A stretch of DNA of 64,000 nucleotides from Firmicutes bacterium UBA3553. GTDB lineage: Bacteria > Bacillota > Clostridia > Tissierellales > Sedimentibacteraceae. Shown here piece after piece: positions 35,470 to 44,656 of this stretch. Within the stretch, counting starts at the first letter, position 1, and each line of letters begins with the position of its first letter. The stretch covers positions 1 through 64,000 of the forward strand of contig DFOA01000041.1 in assembly GCA_002381185.1 (NCBI GenBank). The letters are read 5' to 3'. The notes under the pieces are model-generated. The model had not been told where the DNA came from, made no database searches, and was given only the letters and a program-made list of their open reading frames with translations. The translations under genes were made by a program, and so were the position numbers.

Positions 35470-37228
35470 CAATTACCCCACGCTTAAAATTAAAATAGAA
35501 TATCCTTTTAAATCTAATGAATATAAAATAACCACATTTTATTCATCCAGAGAACAGATGCGGGATACTTTTAAATATAGCTTTTCTTTAAAAGAGCTTG
35601 ACAGTTTTTATTTGTATTTTGACAGTGATGATTCTGATGCAAAACTGTATATGGATGGACTGGAATTTATACCAGATAATATTTCGAAACATTCCAATAC
35701 CTATGAAGATTATTTATCACCATCTAAAAATTATTATCCTATGTATATCTACGATTCGGGATGCTACCCTTTCAGGGTGGGCATATATGAAATTCGTATT
35801 GAGGAATATGGACATGTTTATTATGCGTTGCTTCGGATAGAGCCCAGGCATATAAATAGTGAAGAATGGGTCTTATTGAGAGATGATTTGGAAATGGAAC
35901 TGCGAGGATTATCCCAGGATTTAGTTAGAAAAAAGATAGGCTTCGGAGATAATGTGTTCGCATCCTTGCCTGTAGGAATATTACAAGAATTTCTAATAAT
36001 AAATAAATATGCCAATAACCTGCTGGGAGCTTTAATCGATTTAAAAGATAGGCCTAATTTCAAAATAGAAAAGGAATATAAAAAAAGAGAATTGTGTGAG
36101 GCTAAAAATATTGACAATGTAACAATAAAAGATTATTTAATTAAAGGCTCTGAAAGTGACAGGTATTTAATTCCCGACAGGATTGTAAGCTATGATTTGC
36201 AAGAGAATAGATGGATAAAAAAGATTATTGAAACATATGAAGAGAATTTAAATAAATTTCTGGAATCTATTCACTACAGCAAATTGGCTATAATAAGTGA
36301 AATTGAGTCGTTAGAACAACATGAATACGCCTTAACTGAAGCAGCAGTAAAGAAAAATTTACTCGAACAACTTGATATATATGAAAGTACAGCTGTAAAA
36401 ATTTTAAAGATATCCAACATCCTTAAACTGCAGGAATGGTACAATAAAGTCACTCCATTAAAGGATGGGTACACTCCTCATGTATTGGTTATGGATGCCA
36501 GATACGGTGTTTTATACAATTTATATAATGACTTGAAATTCAAGAAATTTAGTATAGATATAGATAAAAACTACTCCTATGTATGGAAAAACACATATAA
36601 GCTATACGAAATATGGTGCTTTATAAAAATTTATAAAATGTTAATTTCAGATACTCTCAATTTTAGTCCGCAATATGATATGGTTATCAATAATGAACAC
36701 TCTATATTAATTCCTATGATCGCTTCGGGGACATGTCTGACATTTAAGAAGAATAACATAATAATAAAGTTTTACTATGACAAAATCATCCCCAATACGT
36801 ATGAGAAAACTGATTGCAATTCAGATCCTATATTTACCAGTGGAAGGCATAATAAGCCGGATGCGCGATTAGACATATATATTGATAATCTATACATAAG
36901 AAGTATTGTTTTCGAATTTAAATACAGGACTATCAATAACTTCTGGAATAAGAATAACAATACAGCCAGCTATGATCAGATTATTTCCTATAAAGATAAC
37001 ACGAAATCTATATATATAGAGAACTATAAACCAAAGAAATCCATGAGATTTAGGCCGGTTGAGGAGGTTTGGGTATTACATCCGACTTATGATAAAAATG
37101 AAAATGTTCAAACATTGGAGAAGTTTAACGAAGGAGTAAAAATTGTCAGAATGAGACCTGGGGAAGATCTTCAGGAAATAGTAGTTAACTTAAACAATTC
37201 TATAAATGAAATTGTAGAGTCAATGTAA
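35453..37228 (+). CDS. DUF2357/McrC-like PD-(D/E)XK nuclease
   Basis: A 591-residue protein with a beta-rich N-terminal DUF2357-type region (about 1-160), a helical middle section and a C-terminal nuclease fold. Catalytic residues of a PD-(D/E)XK nuclease are visible as Pro469-Asp470...Asp474 (PDARLDIY) and Glu488-Phe-Lys490 (VFEFKYR). Such proteins act as the effector of McrBC-type, modification-dependent restriction. The ATG at 35453 lies in the end of the AAA+ gene; a TTG at 35444 is an alternative. It is the last gene of the island. Whether the target is modified DNA or RNA is not visible. Confidence 0.85.
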   Translation: MDTLCNNYPTLKIKIEYPFKSNEYKITTFYSSREQMRDTFKYSFSLKELDSFYLYFDSDDSDAKLYMDGLEFIPDNISKHSNTYEDYLSPSKNYYPMYIYDSGCYPFRVGIYEIRIEEYGHVYYALLRIEPRHINSEEWVLLRDDLEMELRGLSQDLVRKKIGFGDNVFASLPVGILQEFLIINKYANNLLGALIDLKDRPNFKIEKEYKKRELCEAKNIDNVTIKDYLIKGSESDRYLIPDRIVSYDLQENRWIKKIIETYEENLNKFLESIHYSKLAIISEIESLEQHEYALTEAAVKKNLLEQLDIYESTAVKILKISNILKLQEWYNKVTPLKDGYTPHVLVMDARYGVLYNLYNDLKFKKFSIDIDKNYSYVWKNTYKLYEIWCFIKIYKMLISDTLNFSPQYDMVINNEHSILIPMIASGTCLTFKKNNIIIKFYYDKIIPNTYEKTDCNSDPIFTSGRHNKPDARLDIYIDNLYIRSIVFEFKYRTINNFWNKNNNTASYDQIISYKDNTKSIYIENYKPKKSMRFRPVEEVWVLHPTYDKNENVQTLEKFNEGVKIVRMRPGEDLQEIVVNLNNSINEIVESM

Positions 37229-37313
37229 TCCGTACGGATTTAAAAAGGTGTTGAATGGCTGATCGGCATTAATTATATAATCAAATTCGATACGATATCC
37301 TTAAAAAATACAT

Positions 37314-37343
37314 TTGACTTATAAATTCAATAGGGAGTATAAT
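37314..37343 (+). promoter_or_regulatory. Promoter of the MATE gene
   Basis: TTGACT at 37314-37319, 18-bp spacer, TATAAT at 37338-37343. A leader of about 90 nt with a terminator-like hairpin follows. Confidence 0.7.
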
Positions 37344-37382
37344 AATATAAAATGAAATATTTTGGAATATATTTTTTTATAT

Positions 37383-37417
37383 ATCCGTTCTGAACCTGTG
37401 TTTAGAAGGATTTTTTT
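37383..37417 (+). terminator. Terminator-like hairpin in the MATE leader
   Basis: ATCC-G-TTCT at 37383-37391 can pair with AGAA-GGAT at 37404-37411 and is followed by seven T. Placed between promoter and gene, it may be an attenuator; a competing antiterminator was not identified. Confidence 0.45.
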
Positions 37418-37441
37418 ATTGTTAATGGAGGAAGGATATAA

Positions 37442-38800
37442 ATGGAAAGTGATATAAGGAAAAACTATCTTTTTACAAATAAAGATTTGGTAAGGTTGTT
37501 GATACCTCTTATAATTGAACAGTTTTTGGCTGTTGCTGTAGGTATGGCAGACTCAATAATGGTTGCAAGCGTAGGGGAAAGTGCCGTGTCTGCCGTTTCG
37601 CTTGCTGATTCTGTAATTATTTTACTTATAAATATTTTTGCTGCTTTGGCAACCGGAGGTGCGGTAGTTGCGGGGCAGTATATAGGTCAAAAACAAAGCG
37701 ATAAAGCATGTGAGGCAGGAGAGCAGCTGATATTCTTTGTAACATTTATTTCATTAGTTATAATGGTTGTTATGTATGTTGGTATAGGTTTTATACTTAA
37801 TGTAGTTTTCGGAAGTATAGATCCGGATGTTGAGGCATATGCAAAAACCTATATTTTGATAGTATTTGCAAGCATACCGTTTATAGCTGTTTATAACAGC
37901 GGGGCTGCATTGTTTAGATCTATGGGCAATTCTAAAATAACAATGATAACTTCTATAATAATGAATGCTATAAATGTAATCGGCAATGCAGTGTTGATTT
38001 ATGGAGTTGGTATGGGTGTAGAGGGTGTTGCAATTCCTACATTGGTATCAAGAGCCGTTGCTGCTTTTATAATTATTGCTTTATTAAGAAATGAAGAGTT
38101 TGAAGTTCACATAAGCAGAAAGCACAAATATAAATATGATAAGGGTATGGTTAAAAACATATTAAAAATAGGTATCCCAAACGGTATAGAAAACAGTATG
38201 TTTCAACTTGGTAAGATTTTGTTATTAAGTGTTATTTCAGGTTTTGGAACAGCGTCTATAACTGCAAATGCGGTTGGAAATTCAGTATCTTCCTTTGAAA
38301 TACTTCCCGGCATGGCTGTTGGCTTGGGACTGGTTACTGTTGTAAGCCAATGTGTCGGTGCCGGAGATTATGAACAAGTAAGATATTACACAAGAAAGCT
38401 TATGAAGTATGCTTATGTTTCCATGATAATATTAAATATTGCTATAATACTTTCTACACCTTTGATTTTGGATATTTACAACCTGTCAGAGGAAACAGCG
38501 GCTATGGCAAGCAAAGTTTTTATATTCCACAGCATTTGTGCTTGCTTTTTATGGCCGTTATCATTCACGCTTCCAAACACACTAAGGGCTTCCAACGATG
38601 CACGATATACCATGATTGTTGGCGTTAGCTCAATGTGGATAATAAGAATCGGATTTGGGATTGTTATTTCAAAATATATGAATTATGGTATGTTTGGTGT
38701 ATGGGTTGCAATGATTATTGACTGGGTTGTAAGAAGTATATTCTTTATGATAAGATACAAAGGATGCAAATGGGAAATTCCGGTTTGCTGCAGAGCTTAA
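37442..38800 (+). CDS. MATE-family efflux transporter
   Basis: A 452-residue, 12-span multidrug and toxin extrusion transporter that exports cationic compounds using a Na+ or H+ gradient. Family marks are the N-terminal LLIPLIIEQFLAVAVGMADSIMVA, the internal pseudo-repeat around GIPNGIENSMFQLGKILLL, and ARSM-type loops (FRSMGNSKI; LRASNDARY). GGAGGAAGG precedes the ATG. It is monocistronic, framed by a promoter and a terminator. Its substrate is unknown. Confidence 0.92.
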   Translation: MESDIRKNYLFTNKDLVRLLIPLIIEQFLAVAVGMADSIMVASVGESAVSAVSLADSVIILLINIFAALATGGAVVAGQYIGQKQSDKACEAGEQLIFFVTFISLVIMVVMYVGIGFILNVVFGSIDPDVEAYAKTYILIVFASIPFIAVYNSGAALFRSMGNSKITMITSIIMNAINVIGNAVLIYGVGMGVEGVAIPTLVSRAVAAFIIIALLRNEEFEVHISRKHKYKYDKGMVKNILKIGIPNGIENSMFQLGKILLLSVISGFGTASITANAVGNSVSSFEILPGMAVGLGLVTVVSQCVGAGDYEQVRYYTRKLMKYAYVSMIILNIAIILSTPLILDIYNLSEETAAMASKVFIFHSICACFLWPLSFTLPNTLRASNDARYTMIVGVSSMWIIRIGFGIVISKYMNYGMFGVWVAMIIDWVVRSIFFMIRYKGCKWEIPVCCRA

Positions 38801-38807
38801 CTTATAT

Positions 38808-38850
38808 AAATGCCGATTTGATCCATTTGGTAGAAGAGGCATTTTTTTTA
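38808..38850 (+). terminator. Intrinsic terminator after the MATE gene
   Basis: AAATGCC (38808-38814) pairs with GGCATTT (38838-38844), followed by TTTTTATT. Confidence 0.7.
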
Positions 38851-38922
38851 TTTACCATAATTCTTCACTTTACTTGTATTTGAACATATATTAATTTAGC
38901 ATATTTAATAAGGAAGGTTAGT

Positions 38923-39234
38923 ATGGAGAATCGTGATATGAACTTTGCTGATTTAATAAAAAAGTTAAGTGCTGATGACAATACTTCAAATACCGATCGT
39001 GATGATAAAGCAGACAATATTAACAACAGTACATATAGAACAATAATCTCGTGCATTATTTCATTGCCACCAAAGCAATATATACTTTTGTCTTCAATAA
39101 TAGGCATTTTGTTAATTGATAATCTTGATGCAAAAGAGCAGCTTATACTTGGAAAGTTTATTAATAATATCGGGCAGACAATTATAACATCAGCAGCTCA
39201 GGAAGAATTGAACATTAAAAGGAAGAGGGATTAG
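38923..39234 (+). CDS. Small hypothetical protein
   Basis: A 103-residue protein with an acidic, Asp/Asn-rich N-terminal third and a hydrophobic C-terminal part (IISLPPKQYILLSSIIGILLIDNLDAKEQLILGKFI) that is long enough for one amphipathic or membrane-associated helix pair. GGAAGG precedes the ATG. I do not recognise the family; similar size and layout occur in other clostridial hypothetical proteins, but I cannot name a function. Confidence 0.65.
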   Translation: MENRDMNFADLIKKLSADDNTSNTDRDDKADNINNSTYRTIISCIISLPPKQYILLSSIIGILLIDNLDAKEQLILGKFINNIGQTIITSAAQEELNIKRKRD

Positions 39235-39360
39235 ACTTGTATGGACACGGATACTGAGTGTTGAATTTTACAGCATTAATTTTTATCAATTAAAGATTGT
39301 AAAATTTTTTTTGATTATGTATAATATCCTCATGCTTATATAACTAATGGAGGATACAAA

Positions 39361-40260
39361 ATGATACAATCACATTTAGGTGAAATATATTCACTTTTAA
39401 CAGCGGTATTTTGGACAATTACTGCAATAAGCTTTGAATTGGCAGGAAGAAAGATAGGTTCTTTGTCTGTAAATTACATAAGATTAGTAATAGGATTTGT
39501 TTTAATAAGTATATTTACTGCTTTTTCCAGAGGCATGATTTTACCATTAGACGCTACTGCAAGCGCATGGATATATCTAAGTATATCAGGCCTCATAGGA
39601 TTTGTTATCGGAGACTTATTTTTATTTCAGGCATATTTAGAAATCGGTTCCAGAATATCTATGCTCATTATGGCATTAGTACCTCCGATTACAGCAGTAT
39701 TAGGCTTTATAACAATGAGAGAAATGATATCATTTTCTGATTTCATCGGTATGGCTGTAACAATTCTGGGTATTTCTGCAGTTGTGTTGGTGAAAAATCC
39801 TGAGGGCGGCAATTTTCAATTCTCCCGTTCCATTAAAGGCATTGCCTATGCCTTTGTGGGTGCACTTGGACAATCATTAGGATTGATTTTCAGCAAGATA
39901 GGAATGGGAAGCTATGATCCGTTTGCAGCAACTCAGATACGCATAATTGCTGGATTAATCGGATTTACTGTTGTATTTATTTTCATGAAAAGATGGGACA
40001 AGTTAAAAGAAGCTGTAAAAAATAAAGAAGCAACAAAGTATTTGTTTCTGGGTTCTCTGTTTGGACCATTTCTAGGTGTATCTTTCAGCCTTCTGGCTAT
40101 TCAATATACAACAACCGGTGTATCTTCCACCATAACATCCATAATTCCTGTTCTTATTATTCCATTATCAATATATGTTTTAAAAGAGAAGGTGTCTCCC
40201 AAGGAAATTGTAGGAGCTGTTATATCAGTTATAGGAGTTTCAATCCTATTTGTGATTTAA
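39361..40260 (+). CDS. EamA-family (DMT) transporter
   Basis: A 299-residue drug/metabolite transporter with ten predicted membrane spans arranged as two EamA repeats (about 10-140 and 155-298). The repeat ends have the characteristic LGFITMREMISFSDFIGMAVTILG and LSIYVLKEKVSPKEIVGAVISVIG patterns. Family members export amino acids or other metabolites; the substrate here is not visible. AATGGAGG precedes the ATG. It stands alone with no operon partners. Confidence 0.92.
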   Translation: MIQSHLGEIYSLLTAVFWTITAISFELAGRKIGSLSVNYIRLVIGFVLISIFTAFSRGMILPLDATASAWIYLSISGLIGFVIGDLFLFQAYLEIGSRISMLIMALVPPITAVLGFITMREMISFSDFIGMAVTILGISAVVLVKNPEGGNFQFSRSIKGIAYAFVGALGQSLGLIFSKIGMGSYDPFAATQIRIIAGLIGFTVVFIFMKRWDKLKEAVKNKEATKYLFLGSLFGPFLGVSFSLLAIQYTTTGVSSTITSIIPVLIIPLSIYVLKEKVSPKEIVGAVISVIGVSILFVI

Positions 40261-40290
40261 CAGAATGCGTCAGGAATTGAAGATTTATTA

Positions 40291-40319
40291 TTGATTTATT
40301 TGAAATTCAGTTATATACT
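40291..40319 (+). promoter_or_regulatory. Repeated promoter, copy A
   Basis: TTGATT at 40291-40296, 17-bp spacer and TATACT at 40314-40319. The spacer and the following leader resemble copies at 51281 and 56619. A TTCAG/CTGAA hairpin overlaps the -10, and the leader hairpin CGGC...GCCG (about 40333-40353) follows. It drives the small gene at 40396. Confidence 0.7.
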
Positions 40320-40395
40320 GAAATATATAGGTCGGCAGAGCTTTAGACGCCGGTCCGGACATGTATGCTACTTTATTTAAAAATTCGGAGGAATT

Positions 40396-40686
40396 ATGAA
40401 AGCTTATGATTTAATACATAAAAAGGAAATTGAAGCAACATATGATAGTCTTGTAGAGCTGATGAGAAATAACAGACAGGTTGACTTAATACTTTTTGAC
40501 AAGAAAACAGATGAGGACGGATATTTGACCTGGGATGCTGAACATTGGACAAGTGTTAATACAAATAGATTCATGCGCTGTTATTCATTAGGGGACAGAC
40601 AGCTTAGAGATTTTACTTCCCACAATGTGTATGATTTAAAAAATGATTTCAAACCTGAAGAAGCAAAAGAAATTCAAATAAACTAA
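40396..40686 (+). CDS. Small hypothetical protein
   Basis: A 96-residue soluble protein (MKAYDLIHKKEIEATYDSLVELMRNN; VDLILFDKKTDEDGYLTWDAEHWTSV). CGGAGGA lies just upstream of the ATG. No family recognised. It has no membrane segment, no cysteines except one, and no visible catalytic motif. Of interest is its promoter, which is shared with a sigma54 activator and a UvrA paralogue elsewhere in the window. Confidence 0.7.
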   Translation: MKAYDLIHKKEIEATYDSLVELMRNNRQVDLILFDKKTDEDGYLTWDAEHWTSVNTNRFMRCYSLGDRQLRDFTSHNVYDLKNDFKPEEAKEIQIN

Positions 40687-40703
40687 AAAGGTATAAATAT
40701 TTT

Positions 40704-40735
40704 AAGAGGTAAGAACCTATGTGGGCTTACCTCTT
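40704..40735 (+). terminator. Hairpin after the 96-residue gene
   Basis: AAGAGGTAAG (40704-40713) pairs with CTTACCTCTT (40726-40735). There is no T-tract, so termination efficiency is uncertain. Confidence 0.5.
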
Positions 40736-40798
40736 CGATTATGTTGCATAAATGGGAAATCAGCTATAGTGAGTAAAGAGCAAAGCATCCTGAATATT

Positions 40799-42802
40799 TT
40801 ATAAATTCAGCTCTCCTTCTTCGGTTATTTCGCATCCGCCCTTGGTGCGGTTTGTTTTTATGAAGTTTATATCTGATAATGATTGAAGCAGGCCCCGGAC
40901 TTTTCCTTCCGTGATTTCAGTTCCTTGTGCGGCAAGCAGCTGCTGTATCTTAGTTCTTCCTATTTTAGGATTTTGGCTTATTATGTTGAGTACCCGGTTT
41001 TCCAATGCACTTAGTTTTACTTGCCCGTCTTTAAGCTGATTCTGCAGATATCTTGGCAAATCCTTCATTATCAGCTTATCATGTATTCGTATACATGAAA
41101 AGTATTTGCATAAGTTGTTTATTTCCTTTACATTTCCCGGCCATGAGTATGACATCAAAAAGTTCCGGAGGCTGTCTGAACATAGTGATTCCAAGGTAGC
41201 ATTTGAATTATTGAATGCATTTTTAAGAGAATTATGAAAATGAAAGGGTATATCGGCCCGTCTGTTTCTGATGGGGATTGTTTCTAATGAAACTATATTG
41301 AGATTATAGAATAAGTCCTCCCTGAATTGACCTGAGGCAACTTTTGAATACAAATCCTCAGACGAAGATGTGATTATTCTGACATCAACAGGTATATCCC
41401 TGTAGCTTCCGACTCTTCTGACAACTTTCTTCTCTATAATTCTTTCCAGTGCACATTGCATATCATAGGTCAAATCATGAATCCCCTCTAAATACAGAGT
41501 TCCTTTATTTGCAAGCTCAAAAATACCGGGATTTTCTTCCGGAGTTTCATTGTTTTCAGATTTTCTTTCATATCCTAAAAACTCGGATTCCAGTATGTCA
41601 TGGGTGGTTGCAGATAGATTGACAGATATGAAATGATACTGGCTTCGCCTTGAATTGTTATGGATTGCCTGTGCCAGAACCGATTTGCCTGTGCCGTTTT
41701 CTCCCTGGATAAAAACCGGAAAATCCGTAAGAGAAATACGTTTTGCGGTTTCGATTAATTCCTTGGAGCGGTTATCAATGGTTATGTAGTCCTTGAAGGT
41801 CAATTCCGCAGTGTATTTGTTAATCATATTTTGCACCGGACTTACCGATTTTTTGTCTTGAGACGCATCTATGTCCGAGTGAATCAGAAACTGGCTTTCT
41901 TGCTTATTATCTTCAATTTCCTGTATAGTTAATTTAATTATTTCATTTTCCAGGTTTTTAAGGAAAAAGGAACTGTTCTTTTGAGTTTTCCAGTCAAAGG
42001 ACAAATTGTATTTTTGGAGATGAACATTCAAACCGGTATCAACCAAATGACCTCCATGCAAACCGAGCATATTTATAAAGGATTGATTTACCAGTTTTAT
42101 ATAGCCGTTTTTATCAATAAGGCATAGCCCTGTGGAAACATTGTTTACAATGCCCTGTGTTAATATTTTTGTGTTCATTGCTTCATTTAACTGACTGTTT
42201 GTAAGCTTAAGAACTTGTACAATATGATTGATATAATTTTTCGTTATTTCATTTACCAGGCTAAAAGGCAGGTTAAAATAGGCTATGATTTCAATTATCG
42301 TGGAAATATCGACAATACGATTTCCCATGTCGATTACTGTATTTATATGTGAAGGAACAAGCTTGGTTTCTCCCATGGTGACTGCATATTGTATGTTAAA
42401 ATCAGGCTCTCCGCATCCGGGATAATATGGGATAAAATTATATTGACTCAATCCGAACAATTTTAAATGTTCAATTACTATTTCGGATGACTGCCTGCTG
42501 TCGTTTACAAGGTAAACAGAAACACCCGGAGGCAGCATCAGAATTTTATTAAGATATGTATGGTTAAAGGTACGGTTGCTTATTAAATATTTCATATCTG
42601 ATTCCAATGGGAACATAAGAGAATCCACAGCCGACTCGGAGGAGAAAAGTATTAAATCATATTTTTTTAATATTTCAGGAGTAATTTGCTTTACCAGATA
42701 GGCATCAATATCCAGATAGCAGCTTAAAATTGATGTAAGGTAGCTTTTCATTCCGTTTTTAGCCGAAGAATTTATAGTAGCTATTAATAACTTTTGCTTC
42801 AT
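40799..42802 (-). CDS. Sigma54-activator-like regulator with degenerate AAA+ domain
   Basis: A 667-residue regulator. Residues about 1-190 resemble a PrpR-type sensor region, 200-300 a PAS-like domain (TGLCLIDKNGYIKLVNQSF), 340-560 an AAA+ domain with Walker A GENGTGKS (about 367-374), and the C-terminus a winged-helix-like segment (LGRTKIQQLLAAQG-type pattern near 600) instead of a Fis helix. The sigma54-contacting GAFTGA loop is absent: after EFLGYER the sequence is KSENNETPEEN. Walker B reads GTLYLEGIHDL instead of GTLFLDEIGEL. It is divergent from the peptide-transport operon, its likely target. GGAGG precedes ATG 42802; 42805 is an alternative. Confidence 0.85.
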   Translation of the reverse strand: MKQKLLIATINSSAKNGMKSYLTSILSCYLDIDAYLVKQITPEILKKYDLILFSSESAVDSLMFPLESDMKYLISNRTFNHTYLNKILMLPPGVSVYLVNDSRQSSEIVIEHLKLFGLSQYNFIPYYPGCGEPDFNIQYAVTMGETKLVPSHINTVIDMGNRIVDISTIIEIIAYFNLPFSLVNEITKNYINHIVQVLKLTNSQLNEAMNTKILTQGIVNNVSTGLCLIDKNGYIKLVNQSFINMLGLHGGHLVDTGLNVHLQKYNLSFDWKTQKNSSFFLKNLENEIIKLTIQEIEDNKQESQFLIHSDIDASQDKKSVSPVQNMINKYTAELTFKDYITIDNRSKELIETAKRISLTDFPVFIQGENGTGKSVLAQAIHNNSRRSQYHFISVNLSATTHDILESEFLGYERKSENNETPEENPGIFELANKGTLYLEGIHDLTYDMQCALERIIEKKVVRRVGSYRDIPVDVRIITSSSEDLYSKVASGQFREDLFYNLNIVSLETIPIRNRRADIPFHFHNSLKNAFNNSNATLESLCSDSLRNFLMSYSWPGNVKEINNLCKYFSCIRIHDKLIMKDLPRYLQNQLKDGQVKLSALENRVLNIISQNPKIGRTKIQQLLAAQGTEITEGKVRGLLQSLSDINFIKTNRTKGGCEITEEGELNL

Positions 42803-42920
42803 CATAACCTCCAAAAAAATTCATAAATAGTAATTAGGGTGATTATACAATAAAATCGTTAAATAAACAACCTAATTAATAAAATCTGTAATATTTAAAA
42901 TTATTTGACATGAATTCTTT

Positions 42921-42949
42921 TGACTAATTATAGACATAAATTTATACTT
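42921..42949 (+). promoter_or_regulatory. Promoter of the peptide-transport/M20 operon
   Basis: TTGACT at 42921-42926, 17-bp spacer, TATACT at 42944-42949. A second possible -35 (TTGACA at 42906) lies upstream. This is a sigma-A-type promoter, in keeping with the neighbouring regulator having lost its sigma54 loop. Confidence 0.7.
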
Positions 42950-42961
42950 AATAAAAAGCAA

Positions 42962-42992
42962 GGGCGCTCGACAAAATTTTATGCGCCTTTTT
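42962..42992 (+). terminator. Leader terminator/attenuator before the peptide-binding protein gene
   Basis: GGCGC (42963-42967) pairs with GCGCC (42983-42987), followed by TTTTTG, in the short leader between promoter and start codon. It would stop most transcripts unless antiterminated or bypassed. Confidence 0.55.
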
Positions 42993-43021
42993 GCATATAT
43001 AAATAGAAAAGGAGAGGTATT

Positions 43022-44647
43022 ATGAAAAAAAGATTATTGGCACTGGCACTGGTTTTGGTCATGACTGCTTCGGCCGTTACCGGCTGCGGCGGAACTTCAG
43101 CAACAAATGATAAGCCGGCGGAAGGAAGCACACCTTCAACTGCTCAGGGAGGAGCAGATACAGAAAAAAAAGACAGTATCGTTATAGCGGTTTCATCAGA
43201 TATTCTGTCTATGAATCCATATCGTTACAATGAAACTCCAACAAATCAGTTTATGCTGCACATTTATGAAACTCTTATTTCTTTTAACAACAACGCTCAG
43301 GTTCAGCCCGGACTTGCTGAAACATGGGAAGTGGAAGAGGATGGAGTTACATATACATTTCATCTGAGAAAGGGAGTAAAGTTCCATGACGGAGACGAAT
43401 TTACAGCGGAAGACGTTATTGCTTCGTTTGACAAGGCTAAAAACCCGGACTCACCTTCTGCATTTTCAAGCTTCTTTACAGGTGTAGAATCCTATGAAGC
43501 TTTAGACGACTACACTGTTGCAGTGAAGACAAAAGATGTTTACCCTGTTTTATTAAATGATTTATCCAATGTCTATATCTTAAAGAAAGAAAATATAGAA
43601 GGCAAGACGGAAGAGGAAATTGCCGATGTTGTTATCGGTACAGGGCGATACAAGTTTGTTGAGCAGGTAAAGGAAGATCATATTGACATAGTTGCTAATC
43701 CGGACCACTGGAGCGGCGAAAAACCGATTACAAATGTAAGGTTCAGGCCTATTACCAACGAGGCTACAAGGACTGCAACCATGCTGACAGGCGAGGTGGA
43801 CCTGACTGTAAATATCCCCGTAAGAGATATTGAAAGGCTTAACAATACAGATGGAGTTTCTGTAGTTACTCAAAAAGGCTTAAGAGAAATATATTTGAAT
43901 TTTGACAGCAGAAAAGACTCTCCGTTCTTTACGGACAAGCCTAATCCAATGGCAGACGTAAGAGTCAGAGAAGCTATGTACAGAGCAATAGATGTTGATA
44001 CTATAATTAAAAATATTATGAATAATTATGCTTCTGTAATGAATTCTTATATTCCTGAAAATTACAACGGTTATCAAGATGTGGAGCGTCCTGCTTATGA
44101 CCCTGAATTATCAAAGAAATTATTAGCGGATGCAGGATATCCCGATGGTTTTGAAGTTACGCTGGATGCACCAAATGACAGATATGTTAACGATGGAAAC
44201 ATTGCGCAGGCAGTTGCGGGATATTTTGAAAAGGTTGGCATCAAGGTTAATCTTAATTTAATGCCTAAAGCTAATTTCTTCAGTTATATTAAACCGGCAG
44301 AAAACAAATCTATGCTGTTAATGACAGGATGGTCGGATTCATCAGGTGAAGGCTTGACGCTTGCTAATGACCTTCTTCACACTTATGATCTTGAAAAAGG
44401 AGTAGGCACTGTTAACAGAGGGCACTATTCCAATACTGAAATTGATGCTATTTTAGCTAAGGCCAATGTGGAACTTGATGCGGACAAACGTGCGGAATAT
44501 ATTGCAGAAGCAGACAAAATTGCACGTGAAGATTTTGGCTATATTCCTCTTCATTTTGAACATGACACTTATGCGGTTAAGGATACCATAAACTTTACGC
44601 CTAGAATGAATAATTACATCGAAGCATGGACAATTTCTTTTAAATAA
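43022..44647 (+). CDS. ABC transporter peptide/solute-binding lipoprotein (family 5)
   Basis: A 541-residue extracytoplasmic receptor of the DppA/OppA family. Signal with lipobox AVTGC (Cys22) and a Thr/Gly/Ser-rich linker, then the family sequence DSIVIAVSSDILSMNPYRYNETPT, PGLAETWEVEEDGVTYTFHLRKGVKFHDG and TGRYKF. GGAGAGG precedes the ATG. The downstream M20 hydrolases suggest that the ligand is a dipeptide or N-acyl amino acid such as a p-aminobenzoyl-glutamate-like conjugate (inferred). Confidence 0.92.
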   Translation: MKKRLLALALVLVMTASAVTGCGGTSATNDKPAEGSTPSTAQGGADTEKKDSIVIAVSSDILSMNPYRYNETPTNQFMLHIYETLISFNNNAQVQPGLAETWEVEEDGVTYTFHLRKGVKFHDGDEFTAEDVIASFDKAKNPDSPSAFSSFFTGVESYEALDDYTVAVKTKDVYPVLLNDLSNVYILKKENIEGKTEEEIADVVIGTGRYKFVEQVKEDHIDIVANPDHWSGEKPITNVRFRPITNEATRTATMLTGEVDLTVNIPVRDIERLNNTDGVSVVTQKGLREIYLNFDSRKDSPFFTDKPNPMADVRVREAMYRAIDVDTIIKNIMNNYASVMNSYIPENYNGYQDVERPAYDPELSKKLLADAGYPDGFEVTLDAPNDRYVNDGNIAQAVAGYFEKVGIKVNLNLMPKANFFSYIKPAENKSMLLMTGWSDSSGEGLTLANDLLHTYDLEKGVGTVNRGHYSNTEIDAILAKANVELDADKRAEYIAEADKIAREDFGYIPLHFEHDTYAVKDTINFTPRMNNYIEAWTISFK

Positions 44648-44656
44648 GTGTACTGA

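Noticed and set aside
40333..40360. Known riboswitch in the repeated promoter leader
   Set aside because: Compared by eye with purine, glycine, THF, preQ1, c-di-GMP and fluoride motifs as I remember them; no conserved core matches, so no class is assigned.
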